From positions 1 through 32,996 of the forward strand of contig PLDW01000295.1 of NCBI GenBank assembly GCA_003136315.1: a stretch of DNA of 32,996 bases, written 5' to 3'. The position numbers were made by a program, and so were the translations under genes. Of this stretch, positions 21,641-30,776 are shown piece by piece. Numbering within the stretch: the first letter of the stretch is position 1; every line of letters begins with the position of its first letter. This DNA is from Gemmataceae bacterium. Lineage in GTDB: Bacteria; Planctomycetota; Planctomycetia; Gemmatales; Gemmataceae. Under the pieces are notes generated by a model. That model saw only the letters and a list, made by a program, of their open reading frames with translations. It was not told the DNA's origin and did no database searches.

Positions 21641-23077
21641 ATGAGTTCCCATTCCATCTCGAACGTTGATATCCACCATCACGACACACATGGCAAGGCG
21701 TTGCGCATCAACCTGGACAGTCGCCGGTATGGAACGTTAGCCGAAATTGGTGCCGGGCAGGAGGTCGTGCGCTGGTTCTTCCAGGTCGGCGGGGCCGCTG
21801 GCACCATCGCCAAGAGCATATCGGCTTACGACATGACCGTGAGCGATGCAATCTACGGCGAGTCGGACCGCTACGTGAGCCGCGCGCGGCTGGAGGCGAT
21901 GCTCGACCACGAATACTCGTTGAACCTGCAACGGCTGTCCGCCTCACGCGGTGATGCCAACGCCTTCTTCGCCTTCGCCGATACCGTCTCCGCCCGCAAC
22001 TTCCTCGGCACCAACGATTGCCACGGCTGGATGGGCGTGCGTTTCCAGGTTTATCCGCGCGACCAGGAATCGCAGATCATCATCCATTTCCGGCTCGTGG
22101 ATGCTTCCAATGTCCTTCAACAGGATGCTATCGGCATCATTGGCGTGAATTTGCTCTACGGGGCCTTCTTTTTGCACCACGAGCCAGAACTGCTCATCAA
22201 ATCGCTCATGCACGAATTGAACCCGAGCCGGATCGAGATCGATATGATTGAGTTCTCCGGCATCGGCTTCCGTGCCGTGGACAACCGCCTGATGAGTTTG
22301 AGCCTGGTGCGGCACCGGCTCTCCAAGGCCGCGATGTTCGGCCCAGATGGGAAAGTCATTTTACCGAGCGAATTGTTCTACAAGAAATCTGTCCTCGTCG
22401 AGCGAGGTAGCTTCCGACCTGTGACGCACGTGAACCTGGATATCCTGCGGGCGGCATCAGAGAAATTTCAGGAACAATTGACGGGCTCGCACGACAGTCC
22501 CATTGTCAAAGTAGCCGAGATCACGATGCGGAACCTGATGGATGGGAAGGACAAGGGCACGCTCGACATCCGAGATTTCCTCAGCCGCGCGGACGTACTG
22601 CGAGCTGCCGGCCTGAATGTTATGGTCTCGGATTATTCGGAATTCTACCGTCTCGCGGGATACCTTCGTCGTCAAACCGTGAAGGCGATCGCTCTGGCGA
22701 TGGGCACCGTGACTCTCCCGGACATCTTCGACCCCAGCTACTACACAGATCTGGAGGGTGGGTTGCTCGAATCGTTGGGCCGGTTATTCCGCGGCGAGCT
22801 GACGCTATTCGTCTACCCCTTCCTGAACCGCACCACCGGGGAATTGATGACGGTGGAGAATCTCGACTTGCCTCCGGACCGGAAACCTTTGTTCGATTTT
22901 GCCGTGCGTGCTGGCCGCATCGTGGGGCTGACCAATCACAACCCGGAATACCTGGCGATCGACGGCCGGGCCGTCTTGAAGATGATTGCCAGCGGCGACC
23001 ACACCTGGGAGAAGATGGTGCCGGAACCCGTCGTGCAACTGATCCGAGAACGCCGACTTTTCCATTGCAAATGGTGA
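21641..23077 (+). CDS. Conserved protein of unknown function, tandem paralogue 1
   Basis: A 478-residue cytoplasmic-looking protein. It starts at ATG 21641 with AGGAG 5 bases upstream. Notable blocks are GKALRINLDSRRYGTLAEIGAGQEVVRWFFQVGGAAGTIAKS (split here only by reading), ISAYDMTVSDAIYG, RYVSRARLEAMLDHEY, FFAFADTVSARN, GIIGVNLLYGAFF and VLVERGSFRPVTHV. I recall this family from cyanobacteria and planctomycetes, often labelled TonB-dependent receptor or nicotinate-nucleotide adenylyltransferase. Neither label is supported by what I can see: no signal peptide, no beta-barrel pattern, no HxGH nucleotidyltransferase motif. It ends with EKMVPEPVVQLIRERRLF. The next gene is a paralogue starting 43 bp downstream. 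Confidence 0.8.
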   Translation: MSSHSISNVDIHHHDTHGKALRINLDSRRYGTLAEIGAGQEVVRWFFQVGGAAGTIAKSISAYDMTVSDAIYGESDRYVSRARLEAMLDHEYSLNLQRLSASRGDANAFFAFADTVSARNFLGTNDCHGWMGVRFQVYPRDQESQIIIHFRLVDASNVLQQDAIGIIGVNLLYGAFFLHHEPELLIKSLMHELNPSRIEIDMIEFSGIGFRAVDNRLMSLSLVRHRLSKAAMFGPDGKVILPSELFYKKSVLVERGSFRPVTHVNLDILRAASEKFQEQLTGSHDSPIVKVAEITMRNLMDGKDKGTLDIRDFLSRADVLRAAGLNVMVSDYSEFYRLAGYLRRQTVKAIALAMGTVTLPDIFDPSYYTDLEGGLLESLGRLFRGELTLFVYPFLNRTTGELMTVENLDLPPDRKPLFDFAVRAGRIVGLTNHNPEYLAIDGRAVLKMIASGDHTWEKMVPEPVVQLIRERRLFHCKW

Positions 23078-23120
23078 AAAGCGAGCGTGCCACCTTTTGC
23101 CCATACTCCGGAGCTGAGCT

Positions 23121-24443
23121 GTGAGTGACAACCCCACCACCCCGCCGCATGTCCACGCCAAGGCGTTGGCCGTTAACCTGGATCACAGCTCTTTCGGTAC
23201 GTTCGCCGAGATCGGGGCGGGTCAGGAGGTGGCCAGGTACTTCCTCACTGTCGGGGGGGCGTCGGGGACGGTCGCCCAGACGATCTCCGCCTATGACAAG
23301 ACGGTCAGTGATCGCACGTACGGGGCAGGAACCCGGTATGTCTCCCGGGAGCGGCTGCTGGCGATGCTCGACCACGAGTACGGGCTCCTGGTCGAGCGAC
23401 TCGGGGCGACTCGCGGGGCAGACACGCGGTTCTTTGTCTTCGCCGACACCGCCGCGGCCCGAAACTTCAAAGGTGACAACGACCAGCACGCCTGGGTCGG
23501 GCTGCGATTCCAGACCGCTCCGGGCGCGGAGCCGAGCGACGTCCTTCTTCACGTCAACCTCATGGACTCGACTGCGCAACAACAACAGCAGGCTCTCGGG
23601 GTGCTCGGCGTGAACCTGATCCACGCCACCTTTTTCCACTGGGACGCACCCCCAGACGATTTCCTCGCCGCGATCTGGGATGAGCTGAGTATTGAGCGGC
23701 TGGAGGCGGATGTCATGGATTTTCGAGGGCCGGCATTCGAGTCGGTCGACGCCCGCGCTATCTGTCTGAAGCTGATTCGCCAACGGATGAGCTGGGCGAT
23801 CACGTTCGATACGTCCGGACGAGTTGTGGAGCCGGCTTCACTGTTGCGGAAACGGCCGTTGGTCGTCGAGAGGGGCATGTTCAACCCGGTTGGGCCGCAC
23901 CATGAGGCCATGCTCCGTTGTTCGCTACGGCAACTCCAGTCCGAGGGGTTGCCGCCTGACCACCATCCGTTCGGGCTCCTGGAACTTACCCTCGACCCGG
24001 TCATCGGAACCCCACCCGAGGATCCAGATGTCCTCGCGCGTGTCGAGCGGATCACTCAACTCGGGCCGGTCATCGTATCGGGGTTCGGTGAGGGCTACAG
24101 ACTCGCCGACTACCTCCGCCGACATACCACCGAGCCCATCCGGTTCGCCGTCGGGGTGTCCCATCTGGCTCGCCTTTTGCTAGACCGGTTATACCGGGGC
24201 GAGCCTGGCCAGCTCCTGGAAGGACTCGGAAAGTTACTCTCCCGGAACGTGAAGATCTACGTCTACCCGATGCCTCGTGACGCACTACTCGCCGCCCTTG
24301 GAGCGAATGCCGAGCATTTCCTGATCGATGGCGGTGATGGGGACTTGGTGAGCTCCGACCACATTCACCCGAAACCACCGATCGAATATCTTTACCATTA
24401 CCTCCGCGAGGCACAGTGGATCATCTCAATCGCACCCAGTTAG
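23121..24443 (+). CDS. Conserved protein of unknown function, tandem paralogue 2
   Basis: A 440-residue paralogue of the upstream gene with the same block order: AKALAVNLDHSSFGTFAEIG, GGASGTVAQTISAYDKTVSD, RYVSRERLLAMLDHEY, FFVFADTAAARN, VLGVNLIHATFF and LVVERGMFNPVGPHH. It starts at GTG 23121 with GGAG 7 bases upstream. It lacks about 40 residues of the C-terminal region of paralogue 1, including the EKMVPEPVVQ ending. Similarity falls off strongly after about residue 270, so the copies have diverged in their second halves. The two genes probably form an operon. Function is unknown; divergence and truncation suggest the copies no longer do the same job. Confidence 0.8.
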   Translation: MSDNPTTPPHVHAKALAVNLDHSSFGTFAEIGAGQEVARYFLTVGGASGTVAQTISAYDKTVSDRTYGAGTRYVSRERLLAMLDHEYGLLVERLGATRGADTRFFVFADTAAARNFKGDNDQHAWVGLRFQTAPGAEPSDVLLHVNLMDSTAQQQQQALGVLGVNLIHATFFHWDAPPDDFLAAIWDELSIERLEADVMDFRGPAFESVDARAICLKLIRQRMSWAITFDTSGRVVEPASLLRKRPLVVERGMFNPVGPHHEAMLRCSLRQLQSEGLPPDHHPFGLLELTLDPVIGTPPEDPDVLARVERITQLGPVIVSGFGEGYRLADYLRRHTTEPIRFAVGVSHLARLLLDRLYRGEPGQLLEGLGKLLSRNVKIYVYPMPRDALLAALGANAEHFLIDGGDGDLVSSDHIHPKPPIEYLYHYLREAQWIISIAPS

Positions 24444-24520
24444 CACGACACGCCTTTGATGCACCCCATCGTTCCTCATCCTCGCGGTCTGGCCGAACCA
24501 TAAGGCAACTGCCCTGCCAG

Positions 24521-24541
24521 TGCATCCGAGCTTTAGATGCA
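24521..24541. other. Inverted repeat between convergent genes
   Basis: TGCATC (24521-24526) and GATGCA (24536-24541) form a 6-bp stem with a 9-base loop in the 187-bp gap between convergent genes ending at 24443 and 24631. It may act as a weak bidirectional terminator. Confidence 0.3.
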
Positions 24542-24630
24542 CCAGTTAGGTTGCCCTGGCATCAAGCAGCGCATGAGCCAGTTTTTCAACTCGGCCATCC
24601 ACGTGGGACGAAGAAGCAGTGATATCAGGT

Positions 24631-26046
24631 CTAGCTAGCCAGCAACGTTTCCGCATGCGACTTGGCCCGATTTGTGCCGACCAAATGCTCCGCTAGCCAT
24701 GACACGAGATCGGGCTCGACATCGTCCTTGACGATCTTGGTGTTCCACTGACTCGCCCGAGTTGTTGGTGCGGTTGAAGTCGTTTCCTTGAAGATGCGGT
24801 AGTTTTCGCCCACTTGTTCGTTGTTGGCGTCGATCTCAAGCGCCCTCTGGAAAAGACGATCCACTTCGCCCCGGTCTGCCCCCAAGGAGTCCCTACACAC
24901 AGCAATCCACCCGTGGAGTTGGGCGGTGATGGGTCGGCCCGGTCGCCGCTCCAACGCCTGTTCGCAGAGGGCAATGGCTTCGCGAAACTGCCCATGCATG
25001 AATGCGTGGTGTGCAAGATAGTAAAACGGTATGTAACCCTCGGTGGGGGATTTCGATGCTTGACGGAAATCCCTTACCGCTTGCTCGGCCGGGTATGTGA
25101 GCATTCCCCTGGTTGACAACGGGCCTGGGGCTGACGGATCGAATTTGATAGCTTCTTCGGCGAGGGTCAGAGCTTTTCTGTCATCCCCAAGTCGCATCAG
25201 ACCCAGAGAGGCCGCATCGAAGCAGGCTGACATCACCAGCCGCATTTCCTCGTTGCGTTGTCGAGAGTCGGGGAGTGCACGGTACGCGCGCCACGCCTCG
25301 TCGAAGTACCCTATCTGCTCCCTGTGTCGTTGCAATCGCTCGACACCCTGTAGGCGTGAGGCTCGAAAGAAAGTCACGATCGAGGCAACCATGTACGTCA
25401 CCCCGTTCGGCGCGAGCTCGAGGAGATGGCGGGCGTAATCCCACGCTTCGGGTAATTTTCCCTCACTTGGCAGACGAAGTGGACACGACGCGGCAAAAAC
25501 CATCAGGTCGTTGTCCTCTGGCACGGTCGAGAGAATCATTGCATAAAAGATTGCCGCCGCCCGCCAGTGCCCCAGTTCCTCGCATAGCCCCTTCCGCAAG
25601 AAGGCGAGTGGGCCAGGCTCGTACACGTAGGGGTGATCTTTGAGCAGATCAAGGACTTGGCGGTGCTGGTTTGAGAGCCACAGATGGGCGAAAGTCTGCT
25701 TCATCCTCGTCTGGTAATCAACTGCCGCGCGGAACTCGACATCCCGGAGGAACTGCGGCAGTAGGCCCCTTGTCTTTTGGGGAAGCACTCTCGCTTCGAT
25801 TTTCTTCGCTAACTCGAGCGCTCGCCGATATTCCCCGCCCTTGTAGTACTGGGTCGCCGCGAGGAACCGCAGGAGGGTCTTGTCTGAGTGCTTGTACGCC
25901 CCGGCGATGTCTCGCAACAAGATGTCCCCGGCCTCGACGAACTTTGCCCGTGCGAGCGCGGTGTCACCCCGGCCGAGCGCCGCTAGACCTTCGGCCGCGG
26001 CGAGCGTTGCGGGGTCCGTCCGGTCTGTCGGGGGTGTGGGCATCAT
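24631..26046 (-). CDS. TPR-like repeat protein
   Basis: A 471-residue helical protein. TPR-like units are recognisable at ALARAKFVEAGDILL, YYKGGEYRRALELAKK, GDDRKALTLAEEAIKFDPSAPG and HGQFREAIALCEQALERRPGRP, with looser ones between. It has no signal peptide and no enzymatic motif, so it is probably a cytoplasmic scaffold or co-chaperone-like protein. The ATG at 26046 overlaps the stop of the upstream gene as ATGA (26043-26046), which implies translational coupling; an earlier in-frame ATG at 26091 is possible but would make a 49-bp overlap. The C-terminal region (about 400-471) carries no repeats. Confidence 0.8.
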   Translation of the reverse strand: MMPTPPTDRTDPATLAAAEGLAALGRGDTALARAKFVEAGDILLRDIAGAYKHSDKTLLRFLAATQYYKGGEYRRALELAKKIEARVLPQKTRGLLPQFLRDVEFRAAVDYQTRMKQTFAHLWLSNQHRQVLDLLKDHPYVYEPGPLAFLRKGLCEELGHWRAAAIFYAMILSTVPEDNDLMVFAASCPLRLPSEGKLPEAWDYARHLLELAPNGVTYMVASIVTFFRASRLQGVERLQRHREQIGYFDEAWRAYRALPDSRQRNEEMRLVMSACFDAASLGLMRLGDDRKALTLAEEAIKFDPSAPGPLSTRGMLTYPAEQAVRDFRQASKSPTEGYIPFYYLAHHAFMHGQFREAIALCEQALERRPGRPITAQLHGWIAVCRDSLGADRGEVDRLFQRALEIDANNEQVGENYRIFKETTSTAPTTRASQWNTKIVKDDVEPDLVSWLAEHLVGTNRAKSHAETLLAS

Positions 26047-26660
26047 CGCCGTTTTCTCTTCCTCCGCCGCCTCCGGACAAAGTGCAGACAACTGCGAACA
26101 TTGGCTCCCGGTGGGTGGGTGAAGGCTGTGACCGAGGCGAACCCAACTTTGCTGTGAGTCAAAACCTGGTCGGCTTTCTCCAATAGCCGCTTCCGTGTAG
26201 CCCGCCCGTTGGCGTCCTCCCGGACCCCGCTTATCTCCACCTGGTCAAGCTTCCGCGCACGGCGGGTCAGGACCAAGTAATCTCCGCCACTCCCGACCAG
26301 GAGTACCCGTTCCAACACACCGCCTTCCAGAGCCTGGATCAGGAGCGCCACCACGGCAATGGCCGCCAGCTCCGTCAGATCCTGTTCATTCCACGTCAGT
26401 TGAAAGGTTGCGCAGCAATTGGTCAGGTCCGGAACCCCGTCCCAACCGATTTCGCACTGGATTGTCGATGGGGGGTCATTTCCAGGCTTCCGAATCCACT
26501 CGACAGCGACCGCCCTACTCATCGTAGCATCCGGGCACCGGGTCGGGTCAAGACTCAGCCGGATAACGGCGGCGATCGCATGCGCCCGGAGCAAGGCCAT
26601 CCCGATTTTTGGCTGCCGGACCGGCAACGACGCGAGTTGGAGAATGTGGTCGTTCGGCAT
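26043..26660 (-). CDS. Unknown protein coupled to the TPR-like gene
   Basis: A protein of up to 205 residues, from an ATG at 26660; an ATG at 26522 would give 159 residues. G/C-rich third codon positions in 26523-26660 favour the longer form, but no ribosome binding site is clear for either. A hydrophobic segment LTELAAIAVVALLIQALEGG lies mid-protein. The C-terminus is extremely basic (FVRRRRRKRKRR), which could bind nucleic acid or be a by-product of overlap with the next gene's ribosome binding region. The stop overlaps the TPR gene start by four bases. I recognise no family. Confidence 0.6.
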   Translation of the reverse strand: MPNDHILQLASLPVRQPKIGMALLRAHAIAAVIRLSLDPTRCPDATMSRAVAVEWIRKPGNDPPSTIQCEIGWDGVPDLTNCCATFQLTWNEQDLTELAAIAVVALLIQALEGGVLERVLLVGSGGDYLVLTRRARKLDQVEISGVREDANGRATRKRLLEKADQVLTHSKVGFASVTAFTHPPGANVRSCLHFVRRRRRKRKRR

Positions 26661-26826
26661 CGGGCGACCGGGAGAGTAATCGGTGGCGCTGTCGTGTTGT
26701 TGTATCGAGATCCACCTGCAGGGAGGTCGGACCTACTGCATGGCAAGCCACCGGCCCCGATTCACTCGTTTGCTGGGTTCTGGATGGAATTGTGGGGAAG
26801 CGGTAATCAATCCGATCGGATCGCTC

Positions 26827-27705
26827 CTACCGTGGCTTCAGTTTGAGGCCAGCCGCCCGGGTCTGGCGGATGCCTGGGCCGCGAGGAGCACTGACTGGAT
26901 CCCTCTTCACCACTTCTGCCCCGAATTCGATCCGTTGCAACCGCTTGCAAATGCTCTTAGCGTAGTCTTCCGAGATTTCAACCCCAATGTAACGACGGCC
27001 GAGTTTCTTCGCCACTGCAAGCGTCGTCCCGCTTCCGGCGAATGGGTCGAGGACCACCTCCCCCGGGTTGGTCGCGACCCGAATGATCCGTTCGAGAACG
27101 GCTTCTGGCATCTGGCAAGGGTGTCCGGTCCGCTCTTTGAAGGTTCCACAGACCCGTGAGACGCTCCAGGTGTCCGATTCGTCCTGGAAGTGGTTGTCGG
27201 TTTCTTGGGGGCGGAGAACCCAGGTATCGTCTGGCAATTTGCCGATCGGGTTGGCCCGCCGATCCGAGTAGGTCGTCATCCGGGCCGATGGCACCCGCAC
27301 TGCATTGGCGTTGAAGGTGAACTCCTGGGGGTGACGGGTGTAATAGAGGATGTGGGCGTGGCTACGGTTGAACTTTTTGGTGCAGTTCACTCCAAAAGTG
27401 TAGTGCCAGACGATCCAGTTCCGGAGCGTCAGGTTGAGCGCATCCAGCCGGACCTTGTGCTCAGCCACATACTCGTCGCCGATCGCCAGGAACAGCGATC
27501 CGGTCGGGGAGAGAATCCGGACTGCGGCCTGCAACCACCGTTCGGCCCAGGCGAGATAATCGGATTTCCCACGACGGTCGTCGTAAACGTCGTAGTCGTA
27601 ACCGATATTGAACGGGGGATCCGCGAATACCAGGTCGACCGAGCCGGCCGGCCTACTGTTCATCACATCCACGCAGTCGCCGACGATCAGTTCGTCTCGT
27701 TCCAT
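26827..27705 (-). CDS. DNA adenine/cytosine-N4 methyltransferase, beta class
   Basis: A 292-residue amino-methyltransferase. The catalytic motif IV is LVFADPPFNIGYDYD (DPPF at 29-32), and the S-adenosylmethionine motif I comes late as VVLDPFAGSGTTLAVAKKLGRRYIGVE (DPFAGSGTT at about 220-228). Motif IV before motif I defines the beta group, which includes CcrM and M.RsrI. The central part (NWIVWHYTFGVN, SHAHILYYTRH, GHPCQMPEAVLERII) fits the same group. The target sequence cannot be read from the protein. The ATG at 27705 has GGGAG about 10 bases upstream. No restriction endonuclease gene was recognised next to it, so it may be a solitary methylase or partner of the unknown downstream gene. Confidence 0.92.
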   Translation of the reverse strand: MERDELIVGDCVDVMNSRPAGSVDLVFADPPFNIGYDYDVYDDRRGKSDYLAWAERWLQAAVRILSPTGSLFLAIGDEYVAEHKVRLDALNLTLRNWIVWHYTFGVNCTKKFNRSHAHILYYTRHPQEFTFNANAVRVPSARMTTYSDRRANPIGKLPDDTWVLRPQETDNHFQDESDTWSVSRVCGTFKERTGHPCQMPEAVLERIIRVATNPGEVVLDPFAGSGTTLAVAKKLGRRYIGVEISEDYAKSICKRLQRIEFGAEVVKRDPVSAPRGPGIRQTRAAGLKLKPR

Positions 27706-27991
27706 GTGCGAGTCACTCCCGGTATTGACCGTCGTGATGGGCCACGTGGCAATCCTGTCACAATCGCGCTGATCGCGCAAGTCGAACTGGCCCGAACATT
27801 TCGACAGGAGGGTGGATCGGGGAAATTGTACCGACTGGTGGGGTTAGAACGAGGGTGACGAAGCCAAGACCCGGCCCGGCCCCTGGTGGGGGGATTGGGA
27901 GGCTGGGTCGCTCTCTTGAATCAGGGGATAGCATTGGACCGGCCGAGCGGGTACCATCAAGCTGGTTTCGCTCAACTCCACGAGGCTGCCA

Positions 27992-28219
27992 ATGCCGACC
28001 GAATCGTTCGATGCGAAGGGATTCATCCGCACATTACAGGCTCGGGGATGGAACTGGAGTGGCACCGACGAGAATTTATTGCTCCACCCCACCGACCACG
28101 ACTTTTTCCTTCGATACGATGTCGCCACCAACCGACTCATGCTCTCGCCCCGTCTGAACGAACACCTGGAGCTTGTCATCCCGACCCCGCCGGGCAAGAG
28201 CAAAGTCTTCGTCCGATGA
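27992..28219 (+). CDS. Small conserved-looking protein, function unknown
   Basis: A 75-residue protein starting MPTESFDAKGFIRTL with ACGAGG about 7 bases before the ATG. It has a compact mixed alpha/beta character (ARGWNWSGTDENLLLHP, FFLRYDVATNRLMLSPRL) and no cysteines, signal or membrane span. Third positions are G/C-rich, as in neighbouring genes. It stands alone, divergent from the methyltransferase and convergent with the MoxR gene. It resembles neither by sequence. Confidence 0.6.
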   Translation: MPTESFDAKGFIRTLQARGWNWSGTDENLLLHPTDHDFFLRYDVATNRLMLSPRLNEHLELVIPTPPGKSKVFVR

Positions 28220-28259
28220 GGTGACGGCAGCAGCATTTTGGCCGCAATTTGTGTGGCCA

Positions 28260-28309
28260 GAAGGGGGTTTTTGCCTCCCGATGGGGGAGGTGAGAACCAC
28301 AGCCCCTTC
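28260..28309. terminator. Nested hairpin between convergent genes
   Basis: An outer stem GAAGGGG (28260-28266) with CCCCTTC (28303-28309) encloses an inner stem CCTCCC (28274-28279) with GGGAGG (28285-28290). It sits between the stops of the small plus-strand gene and the minus-strand MoxR gene, so a bidirectional terminator is the natural reading. T-runs are weak. Confidence 0.5.
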
Positions 28310-28337
28310 ATCGTGAGCTTTTTACCTGCCACACGCC

Positions 28338-29369
28338 TCAGACGTCTCCCAGGAGTTGCGGCACCTTCTCGCGGAGGTGATCGATCTCCTGGTGGGTCTC
28401 GCCAAGGTAGGCGAGCAACCGGAGGTCATCGCGGCTGACTGTCCCGCCACTGAATAGCCACGATCGGACCCGGAACAGTTTGTAGAGCTTCACGAGCTTC
28501 CTGTCGCTAATGAAGATCTTGTCCTCCCGTACCAGCGTTTTCACCAGCCTCTGGAACTCGCGGAATACGTCCGCCGGGAAGAACAGTTTGCGGTCGTTCT
28601 GCTCATCCTCGCGGCCATCACCCGGGGTCTTCCGGGCGAAAAGGAACGTCAGATAGCGGTTGGCCTTGATGAAATCATCCAGCGAGCAGTGCCCCTCAGC
28701 CCACGGCTTCTGATTCAATCCCTTGTACGCTTCGCCCTGGAGGCCCGCATCGATCAACTCGGTGAAGAACTCGTCCTGCACCGATCGGCTCTGGACCTTG
28801 AGCACGAACCGGTCCTTCAGGGCGGCGAGTTCGCCCTGTTCCGGGATCTCGTTCGTGGCGGCGAACAAAACCCGCAGGGGAACTGGCTCGGGTTTCCCCT
28901 CCTGGTAGAATTTCTTCTCGTTGATGATGGTCAGGAGGATGTTCAGTATGGCCGAGTTCGATTTAAAGATCTCGTCCAGGAACGCCAGCCGGGCGGTTGG
29001 GAGCTTGCCTTCCTTCTTGCGGATATAGCGCCCAGCCCGCAATTCCTTGATATCGATCGCGCCGATGATCTCGCTCGGCTCGGTGAACCGGGTGAGCATG
29101 TATTCAAAGTAGTCGCCCTCGTCCATGCCGAGGGCGTCCTTGAACTTGAGCACCAAATCCGATTTGGCGGTCCCCGGCGGGCCGACCAGAAGCAGTGGTT
29201 CCTGGGCGACGGCAGCGACCACCATCAGGTCGATCAACTCTTGTTTGTGGACGAAGAACCTGCCGAGCGACTCCCGGAACCGGTTGATCTTCTTCCGCAA
29301 GGTGTCGGCCTCGGTCTGGAGGTCGGCCAGGGACAGGTCGTCGGGGTTGACTTTCGTGGAGGCGGCCAT
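28338..29369 (-). CDS. MoxR/RavA-family AAA+ ATPase
   Basis: A 343-residue AAA+ ATPase. Walker A is LLLVGPPGTAKS (59-70), the characteristic MoxR-family region follows with TRFTEPSEIIGAIDIKEL, Walker B is LAFLDEIFKSNS (128-139), and sensor 1 is FAATNEIPEQ (169-178). A C-terminal helical region ends at LREKVPQLLGDV. Family members are chaperone-like ATPases that help assemble or activate metal-dependent or von Willebrand-domain proteins; this form is nearer RavA than classical MoxR. The start ATG 29369 has GGAG four bases away, a little close; an ATG at 29402 is an alternative. The divergent amidotransferase-like gene belongs to a type often found near MoxR clusters, but no vWA partner is visible here. 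Confidence 0.9.
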   Translation of the reverse strand: MAASTKVNPDDLSLADLQTEADTLRKKINRFRESLGRFFVHKQELIDLMVVAAVAQEPLLLVGPPGTAKSDLVLKFKDALGMDEGDYFEYMLTRFTEPSEIIGAIDIKELRAGRYIRKKEGKLPTARLAFLDEIFKSNSAILNILLTIINEKKFYQEGKPEPVPLRVLFAATNEIPEQGELAALKDRFVLKVQSRSVQDEFFTELIDAGLQGEAYKGLNQKPWAEGHCSLDDFIKANRYLTFLFARKTPGDGREDEQNDRKLFFPADVFREFQRLVKTLVREDKIFISDRKLVKLYKLFRVRSWLFSGGTVSRDDLRLLAYLGETHQEIDHLREKVPQLLGDV

Positions 29370-29661
29370 GGGTCTCCGGGTCACAGAAGGTTCAGCCACC
29401 ATGCGGTTGCCGCCCTGGGAAGGCAGACGCGGCGAGTGGTGGTGAAAGAGAATTGTAAACGGTTCGGCTAACGTCGGGAATCTCTGCGATCCCACACGGG
29501 AAACCGAGGCACCACCGATCCAGCGGCCGCTTCATCCCAATTCGGCAGCCGCCCGTTGCGTTGTCACTCCGGGGAAGTTAATCTATCCGAGGTGTGATCA
29601 TTCTGGGTCGATCGTTTCTGCCCAGAGAAACCCGATGTGTCCCATCCAGGGAGGTCGTCCG

Positions 29662-30534
29662 ATGTGTCACGTGAACGGGTTCCGTCGAGCGCGTCTCGTC
29701 GGTTTTCTCCTGGTTATCGCGGGCCTTCCGGCTGCTTTGGTGAAAGGGGCTCCCCCGGACCGTCCTACTGGGTCGGTCCATGTGTTGTATGTCGAGAGTT
29801 GGCCGCGGTGGGAGTTCCGCCATCACCGGGGGCTCCTGCAGGATCCACTCTCTCGACAAAATGGTTTCCGGGGCCGGGTCGTACTCCTGGGTACAGAGGA
29901 CGCCTCGCTACCCGATGACCCCGCCCGGGCTGCGGGCCTGCCGATTCGTGGCGAACTCGACCACTTCGATCTCGTGGTGTTGGGGGACATCGACCCGGCC
30001 GACAAGCGGCTTGGCCCCGAGTACCTGAAGAACCTGGCGCGATTCGTGAAAGATGGGGGCGGGCTGGTCGTTATCGCCGGTCCACACCACATCCCGCACG
30101 ACCTCAAGGGCACGGCCCTCGAACCCATTCTCCCCATCGAACTTGGCACCCCTCCCGCGAAAGACAAACCGGACACAGAACGCAAAGAGGGATATCGGCC
30201 CGTGCCAACTCCCTTCGGATGGCAGCACCCGGCGTTTCGCCTGGGGACGGCCGCGACCGATTCACCGGATGCGGTTCGAAAGGTGTGGGAATCGTTACCC
30301 GAGATGTACTGGTGGGCAGAGGGATACGTTGCTCGACCCAAGGCGGAGATCCTGGCAACCCACCCGACGGCCGGGGGAAAGGAGTTGCACCCTCTGATGG
30401 TGAGTCACAAGTTGGGGCAGGGGCGATGCCTATTTGTTGGATTCGATGAGACGTGGCGATGGCGTCGCGACGATTCGGACCGGCACTACCGGGCGTTCTG
30501 GCTGGCGCTGTGGCGATCAATGGTGGGGCGATAG
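29662..30534 (+). CDS. Secreted glutamine-amidotransferase-like protein
   Basis: A 290-residue protein. The N-terminus (about 1-30) is a signal peptide or anchor: RRARLVGFLLVIAGLPAALV. The rest resembles the class I glutamine-amidotransferase-like fold seen at the C-terminal end of planctomycete vWA/BatA-type membrane proteins: VHVLYVESWPRWEFRHHRGLL, FDLVVLGDIDPADKRLGPEYL, FVKDGGGLVVIAGPHHIPHDL and EPILPIEL. No catalytic cysteine of an active glutaminase is apparent at the expected elbow (VIAGPHH), so the domain is probably non-catalytic. The ATG at 29662 has AGGGAGG 7 bases upstream. It is divergent from the MoxR gene, with 292 bp between them. Confidence 0.78.
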   Translation: MCHVNGFRRARLVGFLLVIAGLPAALVKGAPPDRPTGSVHVLYVESWPRWEFRHHRGLLQDPLSRQNGFRGRVVLLGTEDASLPDDPARAAGLPIRGELDHFDLVVLGDIDPADKRLGPEYLKNLARFVKDGGGLVVIAGPHHIPHDLKGTALEPILPIELGTPPAKDKPDTERKEGYRPVPTPFGWQHPAFRLGTAATDSPDAVRKVWESLPEMYWWAEGYVARPKAEILATHPTAGGKELHPLMVSHKLGQGRCLFVGFDETWRWRRDDSDRHYRAFWLALWRSMVGR

Positions 30535-30776
30535 GGCGGGGGCATGGTTTGAGGTTTCGAGTTCAAAATTTAATAACGAAAATACGGCACGGTGCGATGA
30601 GTGGGTGCGAGGGGTAACATTGTCATTGGCGAAGTCGCCAGGTGAGCTGATACGTACCCGGCGACTGACGTTTGAACCAGGCCGAAAATACTGTGCCTGG
30701 AAACCGGCTGCTGAACTACGGGAACCATCTTCACCTATAAACTCGAAAGTCTAAGCATTAAACCACTCTCCCCCAG

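Noticed and set aside
22620..23783. A 387-residue minus-strand frame spanning the end of one paralogue and the start of the next
   Set aside because: It is antisense to two conserved genes, crosses their intergenic gap and has low-complexity Arg/Pro/Ser composition typical of shadow frames.
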